A model generated the notes under the pieces. That model worked only from the letters and a program-made list of their open reading frames with translations, was not told the DNA's origin and did no database searches. Both the position numbers and the translations under genes were made by a program. DNA of 64,000 nt from assembly GCA_024364735.1 (NCBI GenBank), contig JAGFNQ010002599.1, forward strand, positions 186,001-250,000, read 5' to 3'. Numbering within the stretch: position 1 is the first letter of the stretch; each line of letters begins with the position of its first letter. Below are positions 22,701 through 35,200 of this stretch, piece by piece. This DNA comes from Boesenbergia rotunda. Taxonomy: Eukaryota > Streptophyta > Magnoliopsida > Zingiberales > Zingiberaceae.

Positions 22701-23682
22701 TTGGGCATGTAAATATTCTAAGTAGCATGAAAAAAAACTTCGTCGGAATTCGTCGGAAAATCACGACTTTGTGTCGGAAGATTTTTTTCGAGTCGGTAAA
22801 ATAATTGTTAGCGTCGCGAACTGACAATCCCACTCGGCCGTGTTGCACACTACGATTAACCGCGTTTGTCGCGGTGAAAATTTTTTTTCAGTGGATGGAA
22901 ACGAAACTGAAGGTTTCGTTAATTTTAAATCATCTGAATTTTTTTTCATATACATCGTAAAACGTGTTTTTTTATTAAATCAAAATGGTAAAAAAACCGG
23001 TGAAAAAAAACCTCAAATTTTTTTTTTGCATGTAGATACAGTTAAAAAAAAATTGCATGTTTTTTTCATTAAATTAATTAGCTTTGTGCTTTAATTAATT
23101 TCTTGGTTGAATTTGTATTAAAATTTAGCTATTGGTTAATGGAACTAGACCAAAATTTGATTAAATGGATTGGATTTTAGTTAGAATTAATTAAATCCGA
23201 TTAAGTTGGTTCATTTCAACTGGAATTTAAATTATTAGTTGATTTAATCAGACCAACTTGATCCAACTATTTTATGTCTAGTTCGAACCATTAGTTGGTT
23301 TGACTAGAGCAAATTGATCCAATAAAATCAGGATCTAGTTCAAACCACTAGTTAATTTAATCATATCAGTTTAATACAAACCAGAACCATTTTGTTTGGT
23401 TTGAACAATAGATTTGACTTTGAATTAAGTGAGCTAACAACTAAGATAAGTATCCATGTCTGATTAGATTAGTTCTAATGAGGATCATGGGCACAGACTA
23501 AGAATTCGATTTCCTAATCGATCAGCCTAATGTGTTAGTCAATAAAGCTCCCCAAACCAAGAAAAATTATTTTTCTTATTTGTTTATGACTTTGTGGGTT
23601 TATGCATAATTGTGAATTGAATTAAACCAGTTTTGTTACTAGTTTGTCAGTTTTGTATTGACATTGTGTATTTCAATTCCAG
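22701..23682 (+). other. Copia-2 5' untranslated leader
   Basis: About 1 kb of AT-rich leader between LTR and gag, with several A or T runs and repeated GAACCANTAGTTNGTTT-like words near 23220-23390. No coding sequence recognised. Confidence 0.6.
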
Positions 23683-24729
23683 ATGCCGAGATTTATTACC
23701 ACAATGACTCGTCGCGATGTGCGACGGAATGAGCTAATGGAACAAATAGAGGAAATTGACTACCGCCCAAATCTAGGCATACAAGGGCATATGGGAAGGC
23801 TTGATCGTCTATTTTGGAAACTCGAGCAGGAAGAGTTTCCAGTCCTAGATAACTACTGGATCGGGGCATTGATTCGTTCATTGCCGAGGCGTGGTGGAAT
23901 AGCTGCAAGATGTAATTGGGGTTGCTTTGAAGGGAGAATCACATATACTGAGCTGTGGAGAGAACTACTTCACCAAAATTTTTCACAAGAAGTTCTAGAA
24001 GCTGTAAATCAATTTATGGTAGAACCTGCAGATGGTTCTACAGCTCAGCAGAAACGTGATCTTGATGCCTATAAGGCATGGAAGAAAAAGGACTTCACTG
24101 CTAAGGGTATCTTGATTAGTTCAATGGTAGATGACCTGGTATATGAGTATGAGCCATTACCATCGGCTCATGCTGTCTGGGTTGCCCTGAGAGATAAATA
24201 CAGTGGAGTTAGTTTAAGCAAGCTTCGTCAGCTGACAATCAAGTTTGACAGCTATAAGAAACGCCCGAATGTCTCCATGACCCAACATTTGAGGGAAATG
24301 GGGAATATGATTCGAGAGCTGAAAACTGCTGGTCATGAGTTGACTGATGAACAATAGGTTCAAGCAGTTATTTGTTCCCTTCCTGATTCTTGGGAATCAA
24401 TGAAACAGAACCTTACACATAGAGAAAGTATAAAGACTTTCATTGATGTCTCACGCCATGTTGAATTAGAGGCGGAGAGAATAGAATCCGCAAGGATTTT
24501 TGGACAAGCTTTTGTAGCTGAAGGCTCTGGACCCAAGAATAAGAAAAGATGGTTCAAGAAAGGAAAGGGAAAGGGAAAAGGGAAGGAAGCTGCTGCTGCG
24601 GGGCAAGGCCTAATCAAGAAGAATAGTAAAGGAAAGAAGTATGGACAGAAACCTAAGTGCAAGTTGACTTGTTATAACTGTGGCAAGAAAGGCCACTTTG
24701 CTCAGGAATGTACTGAGCCGAAAAAGGTA
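23683..24729 (+). pseudogene. Copia-2 gag (one in-frame stop)
   Basis: The first ATG is at 23683 and the frame stays open to a TAG at 24355-24357, then continues in the same frame. Copia gag landmarks: AYKAWKKKDFTAKGILISSM and HAVWVALRDKYSGVSLSKL, then a Lys/Gly-rich linker and an intact zinc knuckle CYNCGKKGHFAQEC at 24670-24711. The knuckle would bind the element's RNA. The stop is a likely single-base loss of function. Confidence 0.85.
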
Positions 24730-27700
24730 GATCCATATTTATTTTCTATTCACGAGCATTATGTTGCTAGTTCAGTGTTGTTAGCTGATTCTTATCCTTT
24801 GTGGATTACAGATTCAGGAGCAACGAACCATGTAGCTCGTGATCGAGCTACATACGTGGAGTACCGTCGAGTACCAGCTGGCAATAAGTGGATATATATG
24901 GGAAACAATGCAAGAATTGAAGTCAAAGGAATTGGCACTTGCAAGCTCAACCTACGTGGTGGACATACCCTATTTCTGCATGATGTCCTTTATGCTCCTG
25001 AGATTCGACGGAATCTAGTTTCTGTAACTAGTCTTCTTGATTTAGGTTATTACATAAATTTTTCAGTCGTTGTGTGGAACTTCGTATTAACTCCGTGTTA
25101 ATTGGATGTGGTTATGTAATGAATGGTTTCATGGTTCTTGATGTAGAACAAGATATTAATTATGGAATTAATAGTTGTTTTTCAATCATTGCTCTTACTA
25201 GTGATACTAATATTAATGATGAAGTTTGGCATGCTAGACTAGGACATATCGGACAAGAACGGATGAATTGATTAGCTAAGGAGGGTCTATTGTGCACTCA
25301 TGCTAAGATTAACCTGTCCATATGTGAGCATTGTCTTGCTGGAAAAGCAACAAGGAAACCATTTGGTAAGGCTATTAGAGCTGATTTACCATTGCAATTA
25401 ATTCATTCGGATGTATGTGGTTCAATGAATGTGAAGGCTAGACATGGAGGTTCCTATTTCGTTACATTTATTGATGACTTCACACGTTTCGGTCATGTGT
25501 ATTTGATTTCTCATAAATATGAAGTATTAGATTGCTTCAAACGTTATTTGAACGAAGTTTAGAATCAATTGGATCGTAAGGTTAAAACCTTACGCACTGA
25601 CCGTGGAGGTGAATATTTGTCTGATCAGTTTAAGACAATATGTTACGAGAGAGGGATTATTAGAAAACTAACGATCCCTGGAACTCCACAGCAAAATGGG
25701 ATTGCTGAAAGAAGAAATAGAACTCTTCTAGATATGGTTAGGTCTATGATGGCTCAAGCTAATTTACCTATTTCCTATTGGGGAGATGCATTATTAGCTG
25801 CTACCTATATACTTAACCGAGTGCCTTCTAAGTCTATTCCATCTACACCATATAAACGTTGGACAGGCAAAAAATCAGATTTGAGTAATCTGAGACCTTG
25901 GGGGTCAGCTGCCTACGTTCATGATAAGACTCACAAATATGAAAAACTAGGACCAAGGGGTAAAAAGTATATCTTTGTAAGGTATTCTGATACCTCTAAG
26001 GGTTATGTTTTTATTGGTGAGCAACAAGATGGAACCATCTCTGAAATAGAGTCAAGAGATGCGATTTTTCTCGAAACTGAGTTCCCAACAAGAGGTGAAG
26101 TTGATAAATCGATTCCTCTATTTGCTATAGAGGAGGAGGATATTGTTCCTTTATCAACAAATCAGGAATCACAGGAGAAACCTGAATCTAGTCTACCCAG
26201 TGGGAGTGATTTGCTAATGAATGAATCAGTTTCAGTTTCTCAACAGTCAGACCTGCGGAGGAGTAATCGCAAGATTATTCCTAAAAGAATGTTTGACATT
26301 GAGAATGAGGCATTAATGATTCTTCCTATTGACGATGAGGAACCTCGAACGGTTGAGGAAGCATTGAGATGCTCAGTTAGAGAAAAATGGAGAATTGCAA
26401 TGGATGAAGAAATGGAGTCTATGAGAAAGAATCAAGTTTGGGATTTAGTCGATCTTCCTCCGGGCCGAAGGGCTATTGGGAATAAGTGGATTCTCAAAAT
26501 CAAGAGGAAGGCAGATGGATCGATTAATAGATACAAATCTCGTCTGGTTGCAAAAGGATATACCCAAATGGAGGGTATTAATTTTGAAGAGACATTTTCC
26601 CCTGTTGTGAAGTTTGTGTCAATACGTATCATTTTAGCTATAGTAGCACATTATGACTTGGAATTACATCAGATGGATGTAAAAACGACTTTCCTTAATG
26701 GTAATCTTGAAGAGGAAATCTATATGGCACAATCAGAAGGTTATATTGCTGAAGGCCAAGAGGATAAAGTATGTAGACTTAAAAAGTCTATATATGGGCT
26801 AAAGCAAGCGTCGAGACAATGGAACATAAGATTTAATGAAGTCATTTTATCTTATGATTTCGAAATGATCAATGAGGATCATTGTGTATACCTCAAGGAG
26901 GATAAAGGAAAGATTGTCATATTATCATTATATGTTGATGATATGCTAATAGCTGAAAATGACATACAATTTGTGATAGAAATCAAATCGTGGCTTTCAT
27001 CACAATTTGACATAATAGATATGGGAGAAGCCGAGTACATCTTAGGAGTTAAGATCATTAGAGATCGATCAAAAAGACTTTTGGGTTTGTCTCAAGAAGC
27101 TTATATTACTAAGATGTTACAACACTTCAATATGTCAAACTGCAACATTGAACAAACTCCTGTAGCGAAAGGCACTGTTCTGAGCAAAAGTATGTATCCC
27201 AAGACTCCTAATGAAATAGCCGATATGAAGAAAAAACCATATGTCAGTGCCATTGATAGCTTAATGTACACTATGCTGTGTACACGCCCAGATATCAGCT
27301 ATGCTGTTGGTTTGGTTAGCCGTTTCCAGTCAAACTCAGAATCGAGACACTGGAAGGCGGTGAAGAGAATATTCAAATATTTCAAAGGGACGGCAGATTA
27401 CTGTCTCTGCTTCCAAGGATCAAAGTTGACCTTGAAGGGCTATACAGATGCAGATTGGGCAGGAGACCTGGATGACAGAAAATCCACATCGGGTTATGCT
27501 TTCTTACTGAATGGTGGCGCCATCTCATGGAATAGCAAGAAACAGACTTGTGTAGCACTGTCAACAATGGAAGCCGAATATGTGGCTTGTGCAGCGGCTA
27601 TACAAGAAGCTGTCTGGTTAAGAAGGTTCCTGAAGCATTTGAAGATTGCTGAGGATAGTGGGAGTCCCGTTACATTGTATTGTGACAATCAAGCTGCAAT

Positions 27701-27905
27701 AGCTTTTTCCAAGGATCCCAAATATCACAGTAAAGACAAGCACATAGAAATTAAATATAATTATATAAGGGATATTGTGGACAAAAGAAAGGTATTCCTT
27801 GAGTATATTCCTACCCGTGCTATGCTTGCAGATCCTTTTACTAAGCCATTGACTAAAGAGTCATTTCTTGGTTTTGTGAAGTCTTTGGGACTTCGTAAAA
27901 TGTAA
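24730..27905 (+). pseudogene. Copia-2 pol (nearly complete; two stops and one frameshift)
   Basis: Protease with DSGATNH at about 24811; GAG-pre-integrase and zinc region (WHARLGHIG, CEHCLAGK); integrase with LIHSDVCG, FVTFIDDFTRFGHVYL, LRTDRGGEYLS and PQQNGIAERRNRTLLDMV, so the D-D-E residues are present; RT from about 26400 (NKWILKIKRKADGSINRYKS, HQMDVKTTFLNG, YVDDML at 26931-26945); RNase H (YTDADWAGDLDDRKSTSGYA, LSTMEAEYVAC) ending at 27905. Breaks: a frameshift near 25070, TGA at about 25269 and TAG at 25560. From 25569 to 27905 a 778-codon frame is fully open, which is unusual for a fossil. Confidence 0.92.
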
Positions 27906-29073
27906 CACATTATAAAACAATCAGATATATGAAAGTGCCATGATTTATTCAGTGTATATTGGTGTTACATTTTGGATAAAGTCTCGATAAGCATGTTGGC
28001 AGGTTGAGATTGGTCCACTCACATGGACAATCATCTCTATTTATTGAGTATAAATAGACGTAAGACTATTACTTATGGGATAGCTTATGTAGCTATAAAT
28101 AGAGACATACTCATAAGTTGGAGTCGCCTTGATTTTGTATCAAGATAAGATCATTTATGTAATGATCGGAGTAAATGAACCCACCATTTACTGAATCTGC
28201 TGAAAGCCAGATTGAAATTCATAAGTTGAATTCAGGATTAGACATTAGGTATGTCTAGATCAAATCTGTACGATGTTAATTTTGAGAAAACATGCACTCT
28301 TTTTGTTAAGAGAGAAAAACATCGTAGTATGTGATTCATACCACATGTGCTATAGCGACAATAAGGGTAGTAGGAGAATGGATCCCTGCTTCTCTACTAT
28401 GTGAGACCCTTGAGATTATAAGTTAATCTCAGATTTACCCTATGTGACTATTTAGTTGTTTACTTGAAATTTTAATCAGTGTCTGCTACCTTAGCATGTA
28501 TCCTATTGGCTATGGATGATTCGGTCTATGGAGCATAACTAGGAAAGCAACTGATTAGAATGAATATATTCAATCTAAATAGGAAGATTAAGAGAGATTT
28601 ATATTATTGACACTTATTCACTGGTTGACCAATTACATTTTTTGTTGAGTACTTAAAATGTGATTGTGAATAATTATATTGAATGGAAATACTGAACATG
28701 CTCTTGACTTAATAGTCAGTACGAGAGATTAGAGATGTTCATATTGATGTAAACGATTTAGTCTGGGGTAAAAGCAAGTGATTGATATCTCTGATTCATG
28801 TGATAGAGCGACTAAGTAAAGTGCAACAACTTTCTTGGTATTGATCGCTCAGTGAGCAGCTAAGTTAAGTGTCACAACTTTCTTAGCAATGATTGCTCAG
28901 TATGCTTGCTGTCGCACGAATCATTTTCCCTAAAGTATGAATTGGATGATCTATTAGTCTATGTGGCTATATGGTCTTTGTGACCTGATTCTTGTATTAG
29001 TCTATGTGACTATATGGTCTTTGTGACCTGATTCTTGTATTGTCTATATGACTTGACTTGTATGAGTGGGAGA
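27906..29073 (+). other. Copia-2 3' untranslated tail and polypurine tract
   Basis: Non-coding. It includes short direct repeats (TAGTCTATGTGGCTATATGG near 28956 and a near copy near 28996; GATCGCTCAGTGAGC / GATTGCTCAGTATGC). It ends GAGTGGGAGA immediately before the LTR. Confidence 0.75.
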
Positions 29074-29419
29074 TGTTAGAAGTGGGCAACGTGTACAGTA
29101 ACTGCACACGTTGCCAGGGAGTGGGGCTTGTTGCCCCTCCCTCTCCACTACTTCTACCCCCTATCCTCTCCTATATAAGGAAGGGGTAAGGTCTTCATTC
29201 AAGTGCAAGAGTGAGTGAGAGCAAGAGAAGAACTCTAAGAAGAGAAGATCATCCTGCCGGTGGGATTTGATTTGTGAAGATTGAAGGACTTTCCGACCCG
29301 TGATCGTTCTTCCGACGACAAGCGCGAAGAACAACGAAGGACGCGTTGAAACCACTGTAAGTGTTTACCGTTTTTCAATATCGTAGATTCGTTCACGATT
29401 TCATGCATTAGAATTAATA
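29074..29419 (+). repeat. Copia-2 3' LTR
   Basis: 346 bp, collinear with 22355-22700. It ends GAATTAATA (the 5' LTR ends GAATTAACA) and is followed by the CAACC duplication. Confidence 0.9.
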
Positions 29420-29424
29420 CAACC

Positions 29425-29856
29425 ATTCAGATCTGATGGCTGAGATCAAAGGGTTATCTGAAGGGTTACAACCTTCCACATCAAACGACCCAAATCAATC
29501 CTAAATCAAATGTCACACCCACTCACCAAATGGTACCTCACCTCATCCCTTGTATAAATACAATCCCCTAGATGTTGAATTTATTCATTCAATCATCCAA
29601 AGTTCATTAGCATTCATCTCATCTTGTGCATCCAGAGTCTAAAACAAAACCTACGAGAAAGTTCGTTGGTCTCAAAATTTATAATGTTGCTATTTCGAGA
29701 AATCGTTGTTGTATCTTAGGAAATGAATTACTGCTATCCGTAAATACCTATAGCGGAACAATATTATTTTACGGAGATAATGTCAAATACTAACCTCAAC
29801 GATATATCATATCAATTTATATCCTCCCAACAACAATCCCAAAATCACACTCAATA
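29425..29856 (+). repeat. Copia-1 3' LTR, second segment
   Basis: Resumes at ATTCAGATCTGATGGCTGAG, matching about 8802 onwards in the 5' LTR, and ends ACTCAATA (degraded CCCAACA). Followed by ATTTT, the right target copy. Confidence 0.75.
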
Positions 29857-30039
29857 ATTTTTTGTCAATTAGGTTAAAGTTGCAGCAATATTAGAAAATC
29901 CTTCAATAAAACCGAGATAGCAATTGGGTTGTTTTCATCTAACAACTGCTTCTATTTTTTGGCCTATGGAAATCCCTCAACCGCTAGAAACAACGTGTCT
30001 AAAAAATCCCACCGAAGCCAGTCAAAAGTTATATTATTT

Positions 30040-30043
<4 letters not shown>

Positions 30044-30090
<47 letters not shown>
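30044..30090. repeat. (TA)n microsatellite
   Basis: About 23 perfect TA units in AT-rich intergenic DNA. Confidence 0.95.
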
Positions 30091-30095
<5 letters not shown>

Positions 30096-30105
30096 ATTAC
30101 GCTTA

Positions 30106-30337
30106 GGTTACATTTGGTTAGTTGTAATATAATTTTATTTATAATATAATTGAATTTATAATATAATTCAGATTATATATTATTAGTCTTATAATCCAGA
30201 TTATAATACTTTAACTAGTTTTTTATAATACAGATTATATTATATTTTAATTTTAAAACTGTACCGAATAAAGTAATCAATTTTGTAATGTAATTCTGAT
30301 TACCATACAAGGTTGATTACTTTTTATCAAATGTAAC
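30106..30337. mobile_element. Tourist/PIF-Harbinger-like MITE
   Basis: 232 bp. Left end GGTTACATTTGGTTAGT; inverted right end GTTACATTTGATAAAAAG; flanked by TTA on both sides (30103-30105, 30338-30340). A TTA target and a (G)GTTACATTTG-type terminal repeat fit PIF/Harbinger MITEs. The inside is almost pure AT with repeated TATAATATAAT and TCAGATTATA words. Confidence 0.55.
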
Positions 30338-30340
30338 TTA

Positions 30341-32268
30341 GAATGTGACAAATTCAAATTGTAAAAATAATCTTTTATAATATAAAATAATACTAAATTT
30401 AATAAATTTAATGTGATCCAATCCTTCTTCTTCGTGACTCGCATTAGTGCATAAATGAATCACCTCCTTTTCAACTGAACTGACCAAATGTTTAATAATT
30501 GAATTGGTCTAATTTCAATACAAACGTATTGCCAATTAATACTCATCTGAATTATCTTTCACAATCTATTTTCAAATTATATGAATAGAGATAAATTAAG
30601 GGATCGATTTATAATTGACCACCAATTAAATAACTAGGAGGTGGAAGGAGTTTTTCCCCCCTAAAATATACACTCTTCGAAAATTGATCTATGCTACATT
30701 ATAATAAATCTATCACACTCTTAATCAACTTAGACACCCCATAGAATTATCATCAATTAATATTGATCGAGTGTTTGGATGCAAAGCATGAAGAGAATAA
30801 CTCTTAGGATTTTAGCGTATGCATAATAATATCATAAAAAATCTCAAATAATAAAATATATTATATTAGTTGTCCAATACAAATAATTATACATTTGATT
30901 GCCCTAAAGGATGAAGCTAATAGTTCCAGTAGATTGTAGAAAGCTACTGATAAAAGAATAATAGTGAAAGAAATGCTTGATTTTTAAGGTATTTTATTAA
31001 AATATAAGGTTGGTTGGAAATAGAAAGTAGGAGTCGGCAAAAAAAAAAACTCTGATTAGAACTGAAAATTAAATCGGTTGGGTTTTGTTTACCTTCAGTG
31101 TATATTTGGATATTTATAAGTGAGAGAGGACGAGATTTTTGGTGAGATCATGAGATAATGAAAAAGAGAAAGTGGAGGCCGTAGTCCATATCTGTTTGTG
31201 ACAAGTCGAGCTCGGCTAGACTAGAGAGGTTTGGCCTAGTGGCTCGACTCGGAGTGAAAAAAATAACTTGGACTAGTTCGATGCGTCAGGGCCGTCAGGC
31301 AACTCGACAATTCTAATTAAAAAAAATAATTAATGAAGTTTTTTTAATTTCGGACGACCGATTCGATCTCACGGAAATTTTTCATCGGCCGCTAGAATAA
31401 ATCGGGAAGCGCTCGTAATGAACGATCGACAACTCTAATTAGCTTGGTAGTCGACCGAGAGTGACTGAATAAGCACGATTTGAATAATGATGACCCAACA
31501 TGATAACTTAGCTAAAGTGGGATTGATGTTGACGACAACGGTACCAAATATCAATTGTATATTTAATTAATAATCTAGTTAAATTTAGAAGAGTCTTTTA
31601 GTCATGACTTATTTTGTCATTTGAGTTTCTTTTCTTCTTTCACAATTTTATGGGATAGTTGTTGATTTACTTGCTTTCAATGGTGTAAGCCATTCACGAA
31701 GGGCAAATAATTTTATCTTTACAGAATTTTTACAGTCATTTCATGGTATCTTAAGATTGATTGATTGATTGATTTTCATTGCTCGCCTTGTCACCCATGT
31801 GTTTGTAGCTTTTCTCCTTTCTCGTTGACAACTTTGAATGAATCCTTTTCATGTTCAATGTCCCTCCTTGATAATTTTTTTTCCTCCTTTACAACTTTGT
31901 TAAAATGTAAGATACAATAGATTCAATATCATTTGACCCTTATCTGAAATCCCGCATTGACAGAAACTTCCCGCATTGACAGAATAACATAGTTGCATCA
32001 CTTCGATAAATAATAGGTTTCTTCTAAATTCTAAAACAAGATGTGTAAAAGCAAGGGACATAGCTAACTGTGCCTGATCTTGAATTTTCAATAGATTGCT
32101 CAAAGAGAATACAAAAAGGTAATTAACATCTTTTCCAAAAAAAACAAAAAACAAAAGAAAACAATGAAATTAGTGACATTCTGATTGTATTTTCATTCTT
32201 CCGAATCTGAAGAATCTATTAGGATTGAGAGGAAAAAGCGTACTGTCGTTGCTGATTATATTTTGCTA
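30341..32268. other. Intergenic DNA and probable 3' UTR of the GDPD gene
   Basis: AT-rich. It holds the dispersed repeat at about 31305-31395 (relative of 6090-6195) and a short TGAT repeat near 31755. The end nearest 32268 should be the 3' UTR of the minus-strand GDPD gene. No other gene seen. Confidence 0.5.
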
Positions 32269-35200
32269 TCAAGGAAAGTCATCCTGAAGGCATTCTGTCT
32301 TCAAGTCCTGCATGAGACCTTGAAGGAGACCTGGATTGCTCGTGATGATCGCGTCGACACCTTCAAACAGCATTCTTTGCATGGATTCCGAGTCATCGAC
32401 AGTCCAGGCATACACTTTCTTACCCGCCCTGATTGCAAATGAAAAACACATCAATTTTCCTTTACAATACTTATAGTTTCCAATAGATATTATCAGTTAT
32501 TTGCCGACGTACAGGAAGCAGGCAGTTCTTATGGCGACTTTATAAATAGTGATAGTTGCCCCACACGGAATGAGAGTTAAATTGTGCCCCTACCTATGCA
32601 AAATTCTCACGAGTTTCGTATCAACCAAGTGATGGTAGACACCCACAACTCCAGCACCCTTCATTCTCAAAAGTTTACTTCTAGCGCCGGTAGAGGGATC
32701 AGACATGACAATATATCCAACCTGTAGTTCAAGCAAAAGAATAAGCTCCATCCAGATTCAAATTATGGGAAACTTGCTATAAAGTAAATTCAGCACGCAC
32801 TGCTTAAGCTTTTTGTCAAGAAACGAACCAGAGAGAGTTCCTAGCACAGGGCAACAGTTTTGTACTCTTTGATAGATTTGATTCGTGGCAAATCTTTCTT
32901 GGTACAGGTGAAAGTTAATGCTGTTAAAATCACTTATGAACAAAGTTTTCAGATTATCATGATGGCTACCCTCAATTAAATTCAAGATCACTCAAGTGTT
33001 TTTCTTTTTAGATAGATTTAAATAGCCCTAACTTTATAAACTGAGATTCTGCAACAGTAAAATCCACTCCCGATGATTTCCATGGTGATTTTATCGAACT
33101 TTATCCTGAATCACCACTCTATCATCCATACCAAACATCATTGCTTTATTATGGTGCAACGATTGAATAATGCAAAATTGACAAACTAGCCTTCAAAATA
33201 AGGGTTACAATAAGGTGCGTATCATACCATTACGTCTTGAGATAACTCAGTAACGTCTCTTCCTAAGATGTCACTTTTTGACCAGACAAGGCAATTTTGG
33301 CAGTGAGTTTTGTTCACCTGTCATAATTGCAGTTGTTTGTTAGGACAATATAAACTAAGACAAGGAAGGAAAACAATAGGCTTACACGGCCTAAACAAAA
33401 AGGTTTTACTCATGAAGAACTTGGCGAACATACTCAAAAGTTCATAACCACCACGTGGAAGCACGATAACGTTCATACACAATAATGTACATTTGATATT
33501 CATTTCTGTTCAGTAACGCTTGTTAAGAATGTCCACTGCATAATGTTTGAAATAATAAATAATGTTTACATCAATGTGATTGTTTAACTTGAGCTAGCCC
33601 CGGTGCAGCGGAAGGGCACCAAGTTGTCACCCAGGCACCTACGGCTCGATCCCCAACTATGACACATTTTGCATGAATTTATTCTCCAAATGGGACACAA
33701 CCATGGAAGTTGACCTTCTGGACCGCTCGCCACAAGTGCTTCCCGATTTACCCTGGCAACCATGGGACACTTTTGTGGGGCCGGTTGGGTCACCTCAAGT
33801 TCGATTGTTATCTAGTTCATCATTTTTGTTTAATGAGAGCTATGTGGATATTCATTGATGCAAAGATCCTGTGCATGTTTCATGATACCAACCAGTCCAA
33901 AACTCTTAATATAAGTGCTATTGGATTGGTCGGTAAATAGTTTATATTAGAAGAAAATGAAAGTGTTTCTTTTTGTAATATAAGAAAGATAATCGGGAAA
34001 CATGAAAGAAGATTATTCTGAATGAAAATTATTATGGTTCGTGATTTAAATTTTAATGAAAATAAATCTGTAAATTAGTATTATTGGATACTATTAGATA
34101 ATAATACACAATATAATTAAAAAATACTATGGGAAGATTAATATGTCGAGTTCAATAATTAAATTCCATTATATATTTAAGATAAAAAATAAAATAAAAT
34201 TATATAATCCTATCAAACTAATGGATCCTTAATATTAACAACTCATATTAGATTATATAATTGATAAAATACCGAATGATATCATATTATTAAAGAAATA
34301 TACAATCTGTTTATCCAGAACAAAACACAATTATTGATAATATAATATGTTATTAGTAATCTAATACAAATTTTTATTGGGTTCCAATTTTATAGATATT
34401 AAAAAATTCTTAGTAGGTGATACCTGGTTGAATATTTGTTACTAAACAATAATCACTAATTTAGCAATACTTACTATGCAGCATGCATATTCAGTTATGA
34501 GTTAATGCTTATTGTTAGAAATGTTAAATACTTCATTATGCAAAAAGACAAATTAAAAATACATCAACCCAAGTTGAAAAGGAAATTAAATATCCAAAAG
34601 TAGCACAAACATAAAAGATTGCATCCAAAGCCTTCATTCAAAACCAATAAACCTTTAACTAAATCACCTAATTTAACTGCACGAGAGTTTTATAGTGGCT
34701 AGTCCATTAAATATGAATCTCCAACACTAAGAAGCCAACCAGCATCGTTGTCTCACCTACACACTGATCATTCTCCCATATATGCATGTTTAATTAAGCT
34801 ACAAAACATGATGTTGAAGAGGCCTTTGACGATTTGACCCTTTCAAATAGATTTCAACATACTACTAACCATGACCTCAACTTACACAAAATGACACGTT
34901 TACATCCTAAGAGAAAGAATGAGGAGGCTGAACAAAACAAGCCTAACAAAGAAGAATGCAAGATATTCATTTAATAACTGATAAATGTATAAAGACTTTG
35001 ATTGGTATGTGAATTTACTTATGATTTTAAAAATCATCAACCTAGAGAATTAACTTGTTTTCTTACATCTGCTATCACATTTGAGTTCACTGAGCTTCAA
35101 CAAGAAACACATAGTAGCACTAGAAATGAAATGGTATAAAGTGATAACAAATATAAAGAATAGAATGGATCATCTTTTTGCATTCATAAACATGGTTTTT

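Larger units (their letters stand above)
22355..29419 (+). mobile_element. Copia-2: younger Ty1/copia element in the 3' LTR of Copia-1
   Basis: 7065 bp with two 346-bp LTRs (22355-22700 and 29074-29419), TGTTA/TAACA ends and a perfect CAACC duplication (22350-22354, 29420-29424). The internal region has copia gag-pol (23683-27905) followed by about 1.1 kb of untranslated tail and a polypurine tract (GAGTGGGAGA) next to the 3' LTR. By eye the LTRs differ at 11 of 346 positions with no indel (about 3.2%). At an assumed plant rate of 1.3e-8 per site per year that suggests roughly 1.2 million years; the rate is an assumption. Confidence 0.92.
7458..29856 (+). mobile_element. Copia-1: old, degenerate Ty1/copia element hosting nested insertions
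   Basis: The frame is a TGTTGG...CCAACA LTR at 7458-9232, copia-order gag, protease, integrase, RT and RNase H remnants (9556-13463), a tail resuming at 21408, a polypurine tract at 21634-21642 and a 3' LTR starting at 21643 that resumes at 29425 and ends at 29856. Four later insertions inflate it: a hAT-type MITE (7840-8492), LTR-B (13777-21402, itself containing C and D) and Copia-2 (22355-29419). Removing them leaves an element of about 7 kb. Both LTRs align over their length but differ by many substitutions and indels, and the coding part has numerous stops and frameshifts, so the copy is dead. Confidence 0.85.
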
